Assembly: GCA_001792895.1 (NCBI GenBank)
Contig: MARA01000019.1
Span: 682,001-746,000 of the forward strand
Origin: Lentinus brumalis
Lineage: Eukaryota > Basidiomycota > Agaricomycetes > Polyporales > Polyporaceae
Direction: 5' to 3'
Length of the DNA: 64,000 bases
The translations under genes were made by a program, and so were the position numbers. Below are positions 61,859 through 64,000 of this stretch, in pieces (positions within the stretch are counted from its first letter, which is position 1; every line of letters starts with the position of its first letter). The notes beneath the pieces are model-generated. The model ran no database searches and was not told the origin of the DNA. It was given only the letters and a program-made list of their open reading frames with translations.

Positions 61859-64000
61859 GAACACAACAATGTGTTCAATCTGAAGGACAAACTCTTCACA
61901 ATTCTGACCACTGATCCTTGCTTCCACAACATATACAGTTTCTCCAGAGGGCCATAGATGCCGAAGCTCACCTGTTCACGGCAATTCATATGAGTTGTCG
62001 CCAACCTGGGAAAGGCAGTGAAAACCTCCCGCTGATGTTGGTAGACTGTCCAGGCATTACGATTGATGAGGAACAAAAAAATTGTCCTTTATGTTCGAGA
62101 TACGCCAATAGACGCCGTCACAGGAAACGATCCCCGTGGGAATAGAATTTGGACTCAGCTTACTGGTGCTAATGTTGGGGCTTATTATTACATCATCACA
62201 TGTAACAAACAATGCTTACTGCGTAGACGCTGGCATAGGGTTAGGGCTACCAAATTGAGCACCATTCTGATGCCCAATAAGCTCCATGCTATACCAGTTA
62301 CTTATGCAAGCATTAATCGAAGCTATTACGCCAATAAGCGCCCTAAATCCGAACCCTTGTGCACTGAGCTGGGAGACTGGCTTATGTCAGCGCACCTAAG
62401 CGCCCAATATCTCGGAAAGCTACCCCTCCTTATACTCCTACTAACATAGCTCAGTAGATTGATTACAAACTTAGTCATGAATAAGATTCACAGTCCTTAC
62501 TGACATCCTATAGTTGGTAGAGCATCTTTTATAACATACTGAGCATGGGAACAGGATGGATTGCATGTCATACTTACAGATGACAGACACTAGTTTATGG
62601 GCAATGTTCTCATTGGCTGCACTATTGATGGGTGCGTGCTCAGCTGGATGCAATCCAAATTGCATCCAGCTGGGCACGCATCCATTGATGTGCTTACATA
62701 AGCATATAAATATACCCTTAATATCACTCAAGGTTTCACAACTAAGTACCATTTACAAAATTGATAACATAGTTCAGCAGTTTCATGATGAACGAGTGGT
62801 GCAACATTAGAATTACTCACTAGTAGAAGTTCTGCATTATGGTTAAGTAGCCCCAGCCCTTGTAGTATGAGTATATATGTATGTAGTATGAGTATATATG
62901 TGTATACATATACAGCTAGCTATGTTGAAACCTGTCATGCCTTGTTAATTATTCACAATGATTCAGAAACCTCTGTACTGACAGTTTACCTTGAAAATGA
63001 GGTCATTCTTCAGTACTGTGTTCCACCAAACAGATTTTGCAGTTTTGTGCAAGCTGAACACTTGCATACATGTGCCATCCAGAATGCCTGAATAGTTGAG
63101 TATTACAAGCTTTGGGCTGTACAAAAACCCCAATCAATCGTAACTTGCCAGTAATGGCCCACTCTGAGGCAAGTTGGGACAAGGAGCATCCATATTATGT
63201 ATGGACAGCTCTGCATCGTTGCGGGGTACAACAAGACCAGCAGCATAGTATGTATAGGTCCATTTAACTTCTAGCCTACTTACAGATTGCCTTCTTGGTG
63301 TTAGATGGGCAATGACAGCGCCATCATCTGAGTCCCTTCAGGGAAGGTGACTGAAGCATACATATTTCATATGAGTGTGATTTGTCTGGTGCAGGTCAAG
63401 TTCGTTCGCCTGTTGTATGGTCCCAAGTTGGAACATGCCACTTGTATGTATATGTGCATATTCCCTGGGTTACACCATCGGCCTACTAGCCAGGAGCTGT
63501 CAGAAGCTCTGCAAGAGAAAACTGAGGCCCACCTTGGTGTTGCACCTTGGTTACACATATGGTGGCACATTTCAGCAAATCTATGCCTCCATCCTTGTCC
63601 CCACTGAGGCCTTGAAGCCCGGAGCTGAGCCCCAGAATGCGGATGATGAACAACGAGGTCACAGTTCTGAAACAGCAGTGTGGATTTGGAGATACATCAA
63701 TGCCAGTCAAAACTGGCATTGCCCCATAGGCCTATTCTTCATCTATCCCAAGGGCAACATCCCCTCTCAATCCATGGCCACCTCCAGCGCAGCCTGGAAT
63801 GTTGCATCCTCTGCCAACTCTCCTGGAAGTCCAGTAAATGCTATGGTCCACCTACAGGAGTTCCTCAGGACAGGCATCACACAAGCAGTGGTAGATGCAG
63901 TCGCAGCTCCTATGGAGGTCTGGAGAATACCTCTATGGTCAATCTAGTGGACTCGCTCAAGGCAGACATCACACAAGTGGTGGCAGATGCTGTCGCAGGA
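61859..64000. other. CpG-depleted decayed repeat DNA to window end
   Basis: Contains repeat R copy B. The rest (63175-64000) has a plus frame 63417-63947 of unknown nature without domains; I recognise no gene. Confidence 0.6.
62054..63174 (+). repeat. dispersed repeat family R, copy B
   Basis: Same start, order and end as copy A at 54596-56058, without the MITE. It carries a few more intact CG sites than copy A (for example TACGCCAATAGACGCC against TACACCAATAGGCGCC). A frame such as 62063-62449 is longer than its copy A counterpart but has no domain. Confidence 0.75.

Overview
The window is nuclear DNA of a filamentous basidiomycete, most likely a white-rot polypore (Agaricomycetes). The evidence is GC-rich genes split by many 45-60 nt introns, intron-containing tRNA-Phe genes, a class II versatile peroxidase, paralogous DUF6534 membrane proteins, and Ty3/chromovirus and Plavaka-type transposons. 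I do not name a species. All calls come from reading the sequence; no database search was run.

Positions 1-12,175 form a sparse, environment-facing block. It holds two tandem minus-strand DUF6534 seven-TM-type genes (the first runs off the left edge), a cyclophilin with an RS/K-rich tail, and a secreted versatile peroxidase that keeps both the Mn site and the catalytic Trp. About 3 kb beyond the peroxidase promoter has no gene I can recognise.

Positions 12,176-32,034 are dense housekeeping chromatin. In order: a Rap/Rsr1-like small GTPase, the DEAD-box helicase DBP2 (with a 746 nt intron between helicase motifs V and VI), an alpha/beta hydrolase, a UBX-domain protein, APC10/DOC1, an Alba-domain protein, an RSF1-like PHD-finger chromatin protein, UBA4/MOCS3, TIM13 and the ribosome-biogenesis J-protein JJJ1. 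Three tRNA-Phe(GAA) genes with identical mature sequence and different introns are scattered among them.

At about 32,035 composition changes abruptly. Positions 32,035-41,375, most of 52,189-56,763 and most of 61,859-64,000 are AT-richer and strongly CpG-depleted, and are filled with decayed repeats, consistent with old, methylated transposon DNA. Two much more CpG-rich, younger elements sit inside. The first (41,376-52,188, minus) is a composite Ty3-type retroelement. Its 5' half (LTR, gag, protease-RT) and 3' half (partial protease, RT-RNase H, integrase, chromodomain, accessory ORF, polypurine tract, a different LTR) come from two families joined at about 48,112. The second (56,764-61,858) is a 5.1 kb element with 60 bp terminal inverted repeats. 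It contains a DD34E transposase, a QYPPPP-repeat protein with a Cys/His motif, and a GNAT-like acetyltransferase gene. Two TA-flanked MITEs are also resolved, one of them with an empty site preserved in a paralogous repeat 7 kb away.
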